In this document: positions 11,239 through 21,449 of the stretch, one piece after another
Numbering within the stretch: the stretch's first letter is position 1
Layout: every line of letters begins with the position of its first letter
Source of the DNA: Raphanus sativus
Taxonomy: Eukaryota > Streptophyta > Magnoliopsida > Brassicales > Brassicaceae
Direction: 5' to 3'
Length of the DNA stretch: 64,000 nt
NCBI RefSeq assembly: GCF_000801105.2
Contig: NC_079514.1
Location: 44,582,515-44,646,514, forward strand
Program-made: the position numbers and the translations under genes
Notes under the pieces: model-generated
What the model was told of the DNA's origin: nothing
What the model saw: the letters and a program-made list of their open reading frames with translations, nothing else
Database searches by the model: none

Positions 11239-12526
11239 GAAATTCCTTTTTATTTTGGTTTCCTTCTCTAAATAACCTATATAATGAAAAAAAAATTTAA
11301 ATTTTAAAAACGAAAATATCTTATATATATAATGCGATTCATTAAAAGGAAACTTAACAAAATAATTTTGATTTTAGAGTAAATAAATATTTATCCCTTT
11401 AAAAGATAATCTTAAACAACATAATATATATTTTAATATAATTATTTTATTTTAATTAATCTATTTCTCAAATTTATTACAAAAAAATTAAATAACATAA
11501 CACAAGATATTTTAATGAATAAAAATGCATTTTTTATTTTCTAATTAAGTATCCTTTATATTTTTCCAAATCAAATATATAATAAAGAAAGTATTTAGAA
11601 AATTTATAATGAAAACATTTTTATATGTGATGTAATTTTATAAAAAAAAAGAAAGTTCAGAAAATAATCTTGACTTTATAAGTTTATAAGTTATTTTTAT
11701 ACAACTTCGTACCGATCATGACTTTACTTTCTAATTTTTTTTTTGCAAACTAACATATACCAAATTATAAAAGATAGTAACATACTTACATATCTATGAT
11801 GAAGAACCAAAGGAATACAATTAATTCAATTTGGTTGAGTTAAACTAGAAATAATATATTTTAGTTTGAAGGAATATATGTAACACAATATATCCACAAA
11901 ATGAGTAATTGGACTAATCTCAATTTTTAATACAAAATCAAACACTTAACTAAATATAATGTATTATTGTTCATATTAATATTTTTATAAATATAAACTA
12001 TAGAACAATGTAACATACTATTAACTAATATGAGATCTCAATTAATATTATGAATATATATTAACCAACTATTGCAACTAAGTTATTTTCTATAATTTAT
12101 ATATATGCATGAGGTTTCATAATACTATCGTTGTTATATTAATATCAGTAACTTTGAGTCAATTAAAACTTTAATTTATTTTTACTATTTAATTTAAAAA
12201 ATAAATTATATTAAATTATACATAATCTTTCTAAAATATATTTACAAATCTAAGGCAATATCAAATTAAATGTAAACAACAAAATTAATCAATATTTTAA
12301 TCTATAGATTAAACAAATTATGGTTGAATCGGAAAATTAGATATTATCTTATATATCCAAAATTATACCTATGATTAAAAAAAAAAAATATTATTTGAAA
12401 AAATAGCATACTGATTACAATATAAATTACATAGTAATTTAAAAATAAAAAAGTTATAGTAAACTATTTAATATATTAGTTTTATAAATATTTATATCCG
12501 TGCATGCGCACGGGAAAATCACCTAG
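11239..12526 (+). mobile_element. AT-rich segment ending in a Helitron-type 3' terminus
   Basis: The end at 12498-12526 has the Helitron hallmark: a 6-bp stem (CCGTGC / GCACGG, 12498-12513) followed nine bases later by CTAG and a T. The AT-rich, non-coding sequence to its left is consistent with a non-autonomous Helitron. Its 5' TC terminus was not located, so the left limit is arbitrary and set where CACTA homology stops. Confidence 0.5.
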
Positions 12527-12534
12527 TTAACTTT

Positions 12535-12671
12535 ATTCTGCATTTTATTTTTCTATTGGTTGAGATGTATGGGTAATGATGTTTTTGTATGAAAAATATG
12601 CAAAATTTAATAATTTCTTAATCCGTGTGCACAACTCTAAAATGACACTTATTCAGAAACAGAGAGAGTAA
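12535..12671. mobile_element. MITE fragment of the 'gacatttattatgaaacggagggagta' type (half element)
   Basis: Sequence around tttttctattggttgaga and the end aaaatgacacttattcagaaacagagagagta resembles the common plant MITE whose ends read CTCCCTCCGTTTC. Only one half is visible. A similar half lies at about 40770-41000. Confidence 0.4.
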
Positions 12672-12959
12672 TAAAGAACAAACATAAACTTAAGCATTAA
12701 AAACTTACACATAAACTCGCCCTTAGAAAACTTGTACAAAGATTTATCTTTGTATCTCTTTGTGTTTAGAAAAAAAAAGCACTAAAAAGCTTTCTATGTT
12801 TCGTTTTCCAGTTCTGCAGTTAGAATCTATGTGACCTTTTAAATTTTGTTTTCGACAAATTAACGAACCTCTCCTGCGTGTGAGATCCGATCTAATCTAT
12901 TAAAACATAATTAGAAATATAAGTTTCCACAATGAAACAACCTTTTAACTATAACCAAT

Positions 12960-13510
12960 GTCATTCTTTTTAATGAAGAAATTCAAGGAGTTAGTCTCCA
13001 GAATGCACGTTCCGTACGACACAGAAGTGGAAGCTCTGCACAACACACTGGATAAATTCAAAGTTTTGGGACGACCTTTACGTAAACAAGACCATAACTC
13101 TACAAGACACCCTTTATCACCCTAACAATTTCATCACAATGGATATGGAAGCATTCCTGCTCAAGCACAATGCAACGAAACATCTAGCAACGAAATTGAT
13201 GGACACTTACCAAGAACCGAGGCAGCATTCTTACAACACACCGAATAAGAACAACAATCTTGTTTACTTTGTTTCCGAAAACAAGCAAATCGATCCAGCT
13301 TTTGTAGCACCAGAGAGACCATGGAAGGTGTGGGACATGGAGATAGATGGACCACCTCCTCAAGCACCAATTCCTTAGCCTTATATGGGAATAAATTATG
13401 TGATTATCATAAAGAAAAGGACACAACACCAGGGAATGCAAGCAACTTCAGGATGCATTAATGGTAGCATTCAACAATGGGAAAGTTAACCCCAAAACAC
13501 CGAGACAAAA
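12960..13510 (+). pseudogene. Ty3/gypsy gag fragment
   Basis: The translation resembles plant gypsy Gag. There is an N-terminal stretch with a FKELVSRMHVPYDTEVEALHNTL-like segment (read in shifting frames), a 79-residue open frame at 13139-13378, and a degenerate zinc-knuckle region around 13390-13440 (DYHKEKGH followed by REC) that needs a one-base frame change. The upstream part also needs frame changes and no protease or integrase follows. A decayed fragment; the assignment rests on motif recognition only. Confidence 0.5.
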
Positions 13511-14690
13511 ATCTGGAAGTGTTTGACACATTTTACAAACACTTGTACGTAGTTTTCTAAAGTGTTTTCGAGACTTTATCGAGTTTCAAATCTCTTTGAA
13601 AATTCAATCGACTGAGACAAGCATTAAGAACAAATTTGATAAGTTCACAGAATCTCTAAATTAAATCTTTTGTATATAGATATTTTGATCATCTAAATTA
13701 GTGCATGGAATCAATAATACTTTTGTATCTATCAATTATCATAATATCTAATAGGTGATCAATCTAGATGAAAAATAATTCAAGCAACTCTAACAATTCA
13801 TCACTAGCCCTTGAGAAAACCCTAGATCTAACAAGTGAACTTAGCAGATATTATATCAGAAACACAAATCATAATCTGAATAAATTGTATAAAGATAACA
13901 ATCTTCTCTCAACAAGGTATGAGTTCTAACTTTTCTCTCTAATAGCTCTTTCTCCAAATCAGAGTATAATAAAAATAATATTGGGTCGATGAATATTCTT
14001 CACAAGAACTATCGTATAGCATTGGATATCTCTCGAACCGTAATTTTATTCTATTTATCATAAATATATTTTTAAGCCTTATCCCCCCCCCCACCACACA
14101 CAATATTAAAGCTTCAGACTTATATATATAATTAATCATTTAACTAATAATCAATTAAATTAAAACCAATTAAAACCCAAAAACGTTAAATAAAACCAAA
14201 AACCACCAGATTTATAATTAGGCTAGACTAAAATCAGTTTTTCTTCCTCAAGCATGGCAGCCTGAAAAATGAAATATTATTTAGTTGAAGAACCCTGAAA
14301 ACCCAGAAACCTATGTTATTCACCATCCTCACTTTCATTTGAAAAACAACCAAAATATCAATTGTGTCATTGTGTACGAAAAGTCTACAGCCTATAAAGC
14401 TTGAAACGTAACAGAAAGAAAGCACCCATTTACATTATCACAACCTGAAGGTCTAAATTACACCGATCTTGATCAGAAACACAAACATATAGATATGGAA
14501 ATTAAGAAACCTATTTATGTTCCTGTACATCATCACTTTATGTACTGTTCATTATCTTCTTCAATTGTGATTTTTAATGTACCAAACATATCATAATTGG
14601 TTATATAATTATTTCGTTTGTTATGTAGAAATTAAGCTGATTACTTTTTTTTTTAAATTGAATGTTAAATTTATTTAAATCAAAATTTTT
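13511..14690. other. Non-coding AT-rich stretch
   Basis: No convincing gene. It contains a C10 run followed by CCACCACACACA (about 14083-14102). The short open frames here have no recognisable features. Confidence 0.4.
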
Positions 14691-14698
14691 GGTTTACA

Positions 14699-16215
14699 TC
14701 AGATACATTTTATTTTGAAAGTATCCAAGAATAAAAATTTTCTATAAGCATATGTTGTGTTATCTTCAATTATTTTAATTGTGGTGAGTCTATCTCTGAA
14801 TATTTTTTCCACCAAGTGAATAAACATGTTTGCTGAAGAGGGCTTTTGCCCATGGTGTCTTGCATTTCTTTCATGCGAAATAATATATAAGGTTGCTTGA
14901 AACACATACTGAAGAATGAACTTTGGTGCTTTTGTTGTCAGGTGGCCGAGATGAGTTGAAAAGCTCATGCTATTTTGATGAGTATTGATCTCTCGTAAAG
15001 TGTCTCCCAACTTGCTGCTGAGTACGGGCATTCAAAGAAGATGTGTTTGCGCGTCTCAAGTAGATACTGGCAAAACACACATTTTGAGTTTATGTTCAGG
15101 TTCAAATTAAGAATTCTTTCCCTGTTTCTATCTTGTCATGCATCCAGACCCAATGTACGAATGTACATTTCGGCATTGCATAACAGAACCACACTGCCTT
15201 ATCTCAGCCACACTATGTATAAACTTAGCACTAACCATGTTCTTTTTGTTGAGAATTTTGGTTTGTATTGTTCTTCCTGAAGTTTCCATAAAGAAATGTT
15301 CTCTTCTTGCACTATCATAGATTTCTGGATGGTAATTACCTCTTCCATTCTGTTGAACAGTGTTGTTCGATGTCTCCTTCTTCTATGCCCGTGAAGTACT
15401 TCATGTACTATAGCATCAGCTGCAATATTTATATCTATGTATTTCTGATCTCCACAAATATCCCACAACCTCCCCTTGGCAACCTAGAATCAAACAAAAA
15501 AAGAGTTGTCAGACCATTTTTTTACCTCAACTCGATGAAATCACTTTGCAATCTCTCGATATATTTCAGAAGTTTCATCCAAACACATGATCTTTTCTGA
15601 GTGTATTTAGTCGTCTATATAGAGCCTTTCCTGATCAGATAGACCTTGATCCAGTTCATCCATAATGATGTTCAAGATGAAAAAATCATCCAGATCAGTT
15701 TTAAACAGTGCACTAAGTTAGCTTCTTTCAGCGGATTGATGCCCAGTCCACCTTCACTTTTCATTTTGCAAACTTAGTGCCAGGATATCTCTTCCTTCCG
15801 GCCATACAACCTTGATCCAGACTAAAGGAAGGCCGCACATAGTCTTTCTATTTCCTTAAGGCATTCACTAGGGAGCCGAAAATCCGCCATCCAAAATTTA
15901 CCAAACTTGTTATGACTGAATTTATCAACTGCAATCTTCATGCGCAGGATAGAAACCTTCATTTCTATGAGTGTATTATTTTCCTGATATTCTACGCTAG
16001 AGGCAGATAACCAGTTATAGTCATGCGCTTCTTCATAAGGGGAAAACCCAAATAACGAACGGGCAAGCTTCCTGTTTCAAACGAAAAAGTGTGCAGTGAT
16101 ATCACTTTGGTTTGACAAAGACACACCAGCCATAAATAGTTTGGAATTTTTTAGACTGATGTGTAATCCAGACATTTTACCAAATTCATCAAAGACCTGT
16201 AGAATTCTAAGCTTC
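14699..16215 (-). pseudogene. LINE (non-LTR retrotransposon) ORF2 relic, C-terminal half
   Basis: Minus-strand fragments read in the order of a plant L1 ORF2. A late reverse-transcriptase segment comes first (MSGLHISLKNSKLFMAGVS near 16100-16180). The connecting region follows (FSHNKFGKFWMADFRLP, KMKSEGGLGINPLKEAN near 15720-15930). Next is the pre-zinc-finger region (HRRRRHRTTLFNRMEEV, ISLWKLQEEQYKPKFSTK near 15210-15460). The terminal region comes last (FQATLYIISHERNARHHGQKPSS near 14810-14910). Frame changes and stops separate the pieces. The endonuclease half is missing, as expected for 5'-truncated LINE insertions. Confidence 0.75.
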
Positions 16216-16819
16216 AGACATAACGAGAGGGTTTTAGGGTTCTTACTAATTTCAACTAAACTGATTTGGGGATTTCAGAATTTTCAGGTTTATCAAGGAA
16301 ATGTAATGTCGGGTTAGGTTTTATTCCTGGTAAGATTTTGGTTTGTTCGGTTTACCATCAAGAATTGAATATTTTGAATTTGGTTTAACAAAACCAACAT
16401 CTGTGGAGAAATAAAGATGAAACTTCACATCTGGAGATAAATAGAATGATGTCATAGTTCACGAGACATCTGATAATATACGATAGTTCTCGTTGACTCT
16501 TAGAAAAACTTCTACAAGTCTAATTATAGTTTAAAACATGATTTGGAATTGCTTGTAATTATGTTTTAACCACTGGGCCATTTTACAATTTTTTTTTAAA
16601 CTTGTAAATCTCATATGTAGCTTTGTTCACGATGAATGTCAACCAACACCAGGTCCTTTGGTTGATTCCAAAGTCAGGTTTTCATCTCCAGTTTTACTTA
16701 AGGTCCAAATGCTCCAAAAGCTTTTTTCTTTTCTAAAATTTACTTAAACCTACAATTACTCGTTACTCTAAAGCTGAACTTATTATGTCATGGTCAAAAT
16801 CTCATAAAAACCATAATAT
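16216..16819. other. Non-coding stretch
   Basis: AT-rich intergenic DNA between the LINE relic and a TRIM-type element. No gene or clear repeat is seen. Confidence 0.35.
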
Positions 16820-17405
16820 TGTAACATCCTAATTGCTGGTATATGTGGTAAGGATTAAGAGAATTCATTTGACTACATATATCACTAAAGTGCACTTATT
16901 TTTTTGGTCACACATCCGTTTAGAACTCCAGAGTTAAGTGTGATTGAGTTAGAGAAGTGGAAGGTTGGATGACTGCCGGAGACTGATTCGCGGCATCGTG
17001 TGAGTGGGGCAGAAAAGTCACGTGGTGATTGCAGGTCTCTGAACAAGACTTTTGGGCTTTAGAAAAAAATTAATGCACCGTCCGTCACACAGTATCGTCC
17101 CACGAGCTGAGTGAGCGGGAGTGGGAGGCCCATTAGCCGTGGATGGTCGGGGAATTACAAGTGGTATCTGAGCTGGTTGGTCATCTCGGTTCTAATCCGA
17201 TAGGCGTCTAAAAACTTTTGTGGTATGCAACCGGACCATTGTGCTCTGTGATTGGAGGTGAATTGTAATATCCCAATTTTTGGTATATGCATAAATGATT
17301 AAGAGAATCGATTTGGCTATCTCGATCACTAAAATGTACTTAATTTTTTGGTTACACATTTTTTATAATTCCTGAGTTAAGTGTATTTGGAATAGAGTAG
17401 TAAAA
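16820..17405 (+). mobile_element. TRIM-like miniature LTR retrotransposon with partial 3' LTR
   Basis: A segment starting TGTAACATCCTAATTGCTGG (16820) is repeated directly at 17264 (TGTAATATCCCAATTTTTGG), and similarity continues for about 130 bp. The left copy ends ...GGGGAATTACA near 17159. A primer-binding-site-like TGGTATCTGAGC (17162-17173, one mismatch to the initiator-Met tRNA site TGGTATCAGAGC) follows at once. A purine-rich GATTGGAGGTGA precedes the right copy. The internal region is only about 100 bp, with no coding capacity. This layout fits a terminal-repeat retrotransposon in miniature; the right repeat breaks off early. Confidence 0.65.
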
Positions 17406-17500
17406 AGGTAAAATGATTCGGTGTATTGTAAAAGTGAGTTCAAAACACAAGAAAATATGTATTGATTGTAAAATCAGTAAATTAAGACACTACCCGTCGC

Positions 17501-17686
17501 CAGTAGCGGTCCTGACATGGGAAAGACCACAAGCAATTTTCTAAAAGTTGGCCTATTTTGTATATTTTTAACTAAAGTATCATACATATATATCAATAAT
17601 TTGCTTTAAAAAGGCTGGTTTTTTCAAGTTTTTTTGGATGGGCTGGAAGCTGGTGCTTGTTGTGCTTCCCCTCAGGGCCGACACTG
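17501..17686. mobile_element. hAT-type MITE with 8-bp target duplication
   Basis: The 186-bp insert begins CAGTAGCGGTCCTGACATGG and ends ...CAGGGCCGACACTG, imperfect inverted ends of the CAG(T)G-type seen in hAT elements. It is flanked on both sides by CCCGTCGC (17493-17500 and 17687-17694), an exact 8-bp target duplication. Confidence 0.82.
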
Positions 17687-17694
17687 CCCGTCGC

Positions 17695-18310
17695 ATATAA
17701 TATGATCCACAGACCGAATGAACTGGATTGCAAAACAGTTTAGTCGTGGCGGTTGGAGCGTTATAAATATATCACGGGGTCATAGAAACAACCGAACCAT
17801 TACATTTAAGGATAATCAAATCTCTACAACCGACAGACCAGAGCGGACTAAACAAACCGCAAAGATCTGAAAAGTATTTCTTTCAAATTGAAACGACCAT
17901 AAAACCCAAAAACCAGAGAAACATTCGTGTTAGTCCTACTCGAATTACCAAACTGCTTATTTTAAGCTTATTTCCTTTAGATTCTTTTTAGTGTGCAGAG
18001 AGTTAAAGCTATTCTTTTTTTTTCATTCTTTTTGCCATCTTAGGAACTATTTTTCCAAGTACAGAAAGAAACTACAAAAGGAAATATTCCTTCTCGAATT
18101 TTCAGTCGCAAAACTACGACTGTTTTTTTAATTAATATAAAATGACAGAACTGCCCCTCAGATTTATAGAAAAACTTCAAAACTGTTTCATCTACCTCTT
18201 CGGCTCTTCCTCTGGTCACTTCTAACTATTTCGACATTGGACTCCACAACCGAACATCACCAAAAGTCAACAAACCCGAAAAACATAAACATAAACCTCA
18301 AATCGAAACA
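17695..18310. other. J20: Upstream region of J20
   Basis: The promoter and 5' untranslated region of J20 should lie here. TATAAATATA at about 17763-17772 is a TATA-like candidate but is some 540 bp from the start codon. The 100 bp before the ATG are C/A-rich, as in many 5' leaders. Confidence 0.4.
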
Positions 18311-19578
18311 ATGAGATGCTACAAAGGATCATCCATTCTCGCCACCAGTCATTACCCATTCCTCTATAAACGACCAGTCTCCTCTCTACCCGCTTCTTTC
18401 CCTTCTACTACCCTCTCATACCCAACCCGAAACCGGTTCGTATCAACCCGGATCCAAGCCCGGCTCATTCACGACGACCCGGTAAAACAATCGGAGGATT
18501 TGAGCTTCTACGATCTCCTCGGCGTCACCGAATCCGTTAGTCTCCCGGAAATCAAACAGGCGTATAAACAGCTTGCTCGAAAGTATCATCCCGATGTTTC
18601 GCCGCCGGATCGGGTCGAGGAATACACAGATCGGTTTATTAGGGTTCAAGAAGCTTACGAGACTCTTTCGGATCCTACCCGGAGAGTTCTCTACGACAGA
18701 GATTTGTCTATGGGATTCTCATTTTCGTTCTCAGGACGACGCCGGAATCGATACGACGATGAGGTATATCCTTTATTCACATCCTTCTTCGTCTACGATA
18801 TCCGTTTCTGCCCAGAATCTTAACCGGTTTCGGTTATTTTACTTATTTTCGGGATAAACCGAATGGAAATTAAAAGAAATCAGGACCAGTGTTTGGATGT
18901 ATGGTTTAAAATTTTTAGGAGAAGACAATAATTTAATTATGTCACACTCAGAAATTTATCCAAGCGATGTTGATATTATTGATTATGATATTTTGTTCAT
19001 ATATGGACAATTCAATATTATCCTCAGAAATTTTTGTTTTTTTCTATTTTCCGATATGTAAGGGATTTACGTTCATAAAATTTCAATAAATTTCTGAAAT
19101 AAATATTATAGTTTAATAAATATATAATAATTATATAGTGGAATTAAATACTGATTATCTTTGTCGCCATAAATTTCTAAACAAAGATTAAATTTCAAGT
19201 TTTTCATTCTTTCACGGAGTTTTATTATTTATCTTTTATTAGTCATGAGAAATTTACTTTAAATATTAGGCATATGTGTTTCGGCATCTGTCAAATTTGG
19301 TTCCTTTGATTCAGATTCTCAACATCGTGCTCATAAATTCCATTTGTGTTTTACTAATTATCAAATTAGGTTTCGTAAGGATTAAATTGCAAACAATGAC
19401 TGAAATTCCAAAATATATTTTTTAAATGTAATAAAATTAACTAAAATTTTAAAATATATAAATTATTTACAATTAATGAAAATTAGTTAAACTACCTAAA
19501 ATAACTAAAGATATTCAAAATAACAGATAAAATAAATTACCAAAACCTTTAGAATACTAGAATATATAAGTTACCTTA

Positions 19579-19609
<31 letters not shown>

Positions 19610-19640
19610 ATCAACTTCAGTTTGATATAATATACACACA

Positions 19641-19700
<60 letters not shown>

Positions 19701-20408
19701 ATTAACTTCAGTCAGTTCAGTTTAATTTTAAAAAAAAAAACTTCAGTTTGATTTGAGTTGTATCCACCTCCAAAGTACTCAATTCATAAATTCTTGTCGG
19801 ATAATTTTATATAATAAATCGGATTGAATTTTGATTTTTTAATTCGAGTTTAGGTAGGAAGTTCGATTTGGAATAAAAAAAACCGCTCCACCTATTAAAT
19901 ATTGTATATCTTTGTCACCGGAAGCTTTTCTTTGAAGAAAATCCTTGTCGCCAGAATTGACCCTTTGATTTTTTATGGTCCAAAACTATATACCCATTTA
20001 TTGTTTAGTTGAAAATGTGTCGATTTTTTTAATTAAAAGTTAGGATTAGTTTAAAGCAGTGGAATAGAGAATGTTGACATTCCAACTTGCTTCTCTTATC
20101 ACGACTTTTTTTTTCTGTTCAAATTGACCCTCCATGACTTCAGAATTCAATCATTTATTTTTCAATCATGTTTCGAATATGTCTGAACCGAACCAAACCA
20201 TTTGTAACAAATCCAGAATTGATTTTGAGTTTCTGGTGATTGTTTGCGGAAGCAGGAAATTGTGGAAGAGAAGAGTGAGTGGAAGAAAAAATGGCAAACT
20301 CAGCTCTCAGGGCTCAAGAAAAGAAGCAATCAAAAAGAAAACAACGCAATGTCTTGGGCTGCTAGAATGCGCCGTCAACATCACATGTCTGAAGATTCTA
20401 CTTCTTAA
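18311..20408 (+). CDS. J20: Chloroplast J-domain co-chaperone J20 (DnaJ-like, DJC26)
   Basis: Two exons, 18311-18763 and 20256-20408, with a 1492-bp GT-AG intron (GAG|GTATAT ... GCAG|GAAATT); 201 residues, close to the roughly 197 of Arabidopsis J20 (At4g13830). Residues 1 to about 60 are rich in S, T, P and R with few acids, a plastid transit peptide. The J domain follows (about 66-131: SFYDLLGVTESVSLPEIKQAY...) with the HPD tripeptide at 93-95 that stimulates Hsp70 ATPase. The C-terminal exon carries EKSEWKKKWQTQLSGL and a SWAARMRRQ tail. In Arabidopsis J20 delivers misfolded DXS (first enzyme of the plastid isoprenoid pathway) to Hsp70. The gene looks intact; its intron has gained long TA repeats. 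Confidence 0.93.
19580..19698. repeat. TA microsatellites in J20 intron
   Basis: Two (AT)n tracts, about 19580-19607 and 19640-19698, are separated by a short spacer and flanked by repeated aacttcag-like words. They are likely to be polymorphic. Confidence 0.9.
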
Positions 20409-20809
20409 CACACAACCACCATATCTGGCCTCCTTAATTTACTATAGGTTTTTAGCGTAACTACCTGCAAATCTGTATATATTGTATAATATAAAATTAT
20501 AAATCCTTTTGTGTGTCTATAATGTGCAAGCACATCACAAAACCTAATCACTAAATAAGTTTCTTTTGCTTGTGGTTTCAAGTGTTAAGCTTTGCCATCG
20601 AAATCTCCGAATTCGAGTTGTGGCTTCAACAAATGCTGAACGAGTAGGACACGAACAAAACACAGGGTTCAGCTAAGATGAATCGTAAAAAAAAAGTTCT
20701 ACAACTAAAAATGAATCGCAAGAAAATTCAGGCAACTAAAAATCTTACAAAATAAACATTCAACTTTTATTGTGTTAATTTTTGTTATCTTCTTGTCTAA
20801 AATACCGAC
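20409..20809. other. 3' flank of J20
   Basis: Downstream sequence of J20 with its probable 3' untranslated region and AT-rich polyadenylation context. The last nine bases (AATACCGAC) are the left target duplication of the next element. Confidence 0.5.
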
Positions 20810-21440
20810 GGGAGAATTCCATAAAAATACTCGAACTAAATTTTGTTAAGCTTTTTAATATCTAAACTTTTTCACTACCCAGTTTAATATCCCAACTAAT
20901 TATTTTGCTCATTTTAATATCCAAACTTTTAAAACTGTGCCCACTTTAATACCCGAACTTTAATTATTTTAATAAAAATACTAATAAGTTTCAAATAAAG
21001 TTTAAAAAACTCTAAAATTTACAAAATAATTTGAGAAATAAAAATAACTAAATAGTGTAAAATATTAAATTTTGTAATAAAATTTCTAAGTTTTAAATAT
21101 TGTATTTAGTTTGTTTTCTGAAATAAAAACGAAAATTATTTTTATCATTCAAATTCATTTATTTAAAAAAAACAAATTTTCCATGGTTTATCTACCTTCT
21201 TTTCTAAATCTTAAAATAAAATTAAAATTTTTAATTTTTTTATTATATTTTTGAGATTTTATTAAGTTTTGTTTGAAATTTATTAATATTTTTATTTAAA
21301 TAAATAAAGTTTGGGTATTAAAGTGGATACAGTGTTAAAAGTGTGGGTACTAAAATTAGCAAAATAATTAGTTGGGGTATTAAACTGGGTAGTAAAAAGC
21401 TTAACAAAATTTAGTTCATGTATTTTTATGGAATTTTCCC
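20810..21440. mobile_element. Mutator-type MITE with long terminal inverted repeats and 9-bp target duplication
   Basis: A 631-bp element whose ends are inverted copies of about 180-190 bp. The left end starts GGGAGAATTCCATAAAAATA; the right end, read inversely, starts GGGAAAATTCCATAAAAATA. Both contain the words actacccagtttaata and cccactttaatacc or close variants. AATACCGAC is duplicated exactly at 20801-20809 and 21441-21449. Long inverted repeats plus a 9-bp duplication are diagnostic of the Mutator superfamily. There is no coding capacity. A relative lies at about 61490-62174. Confidence 0.88.
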
Positions 21441-21449
21441 AATACCGAC

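Noticed and set aside
15041..15600. Plus-strand open frames
   Set aside because: They are antisense shadows of the minus-strand LINE relic.
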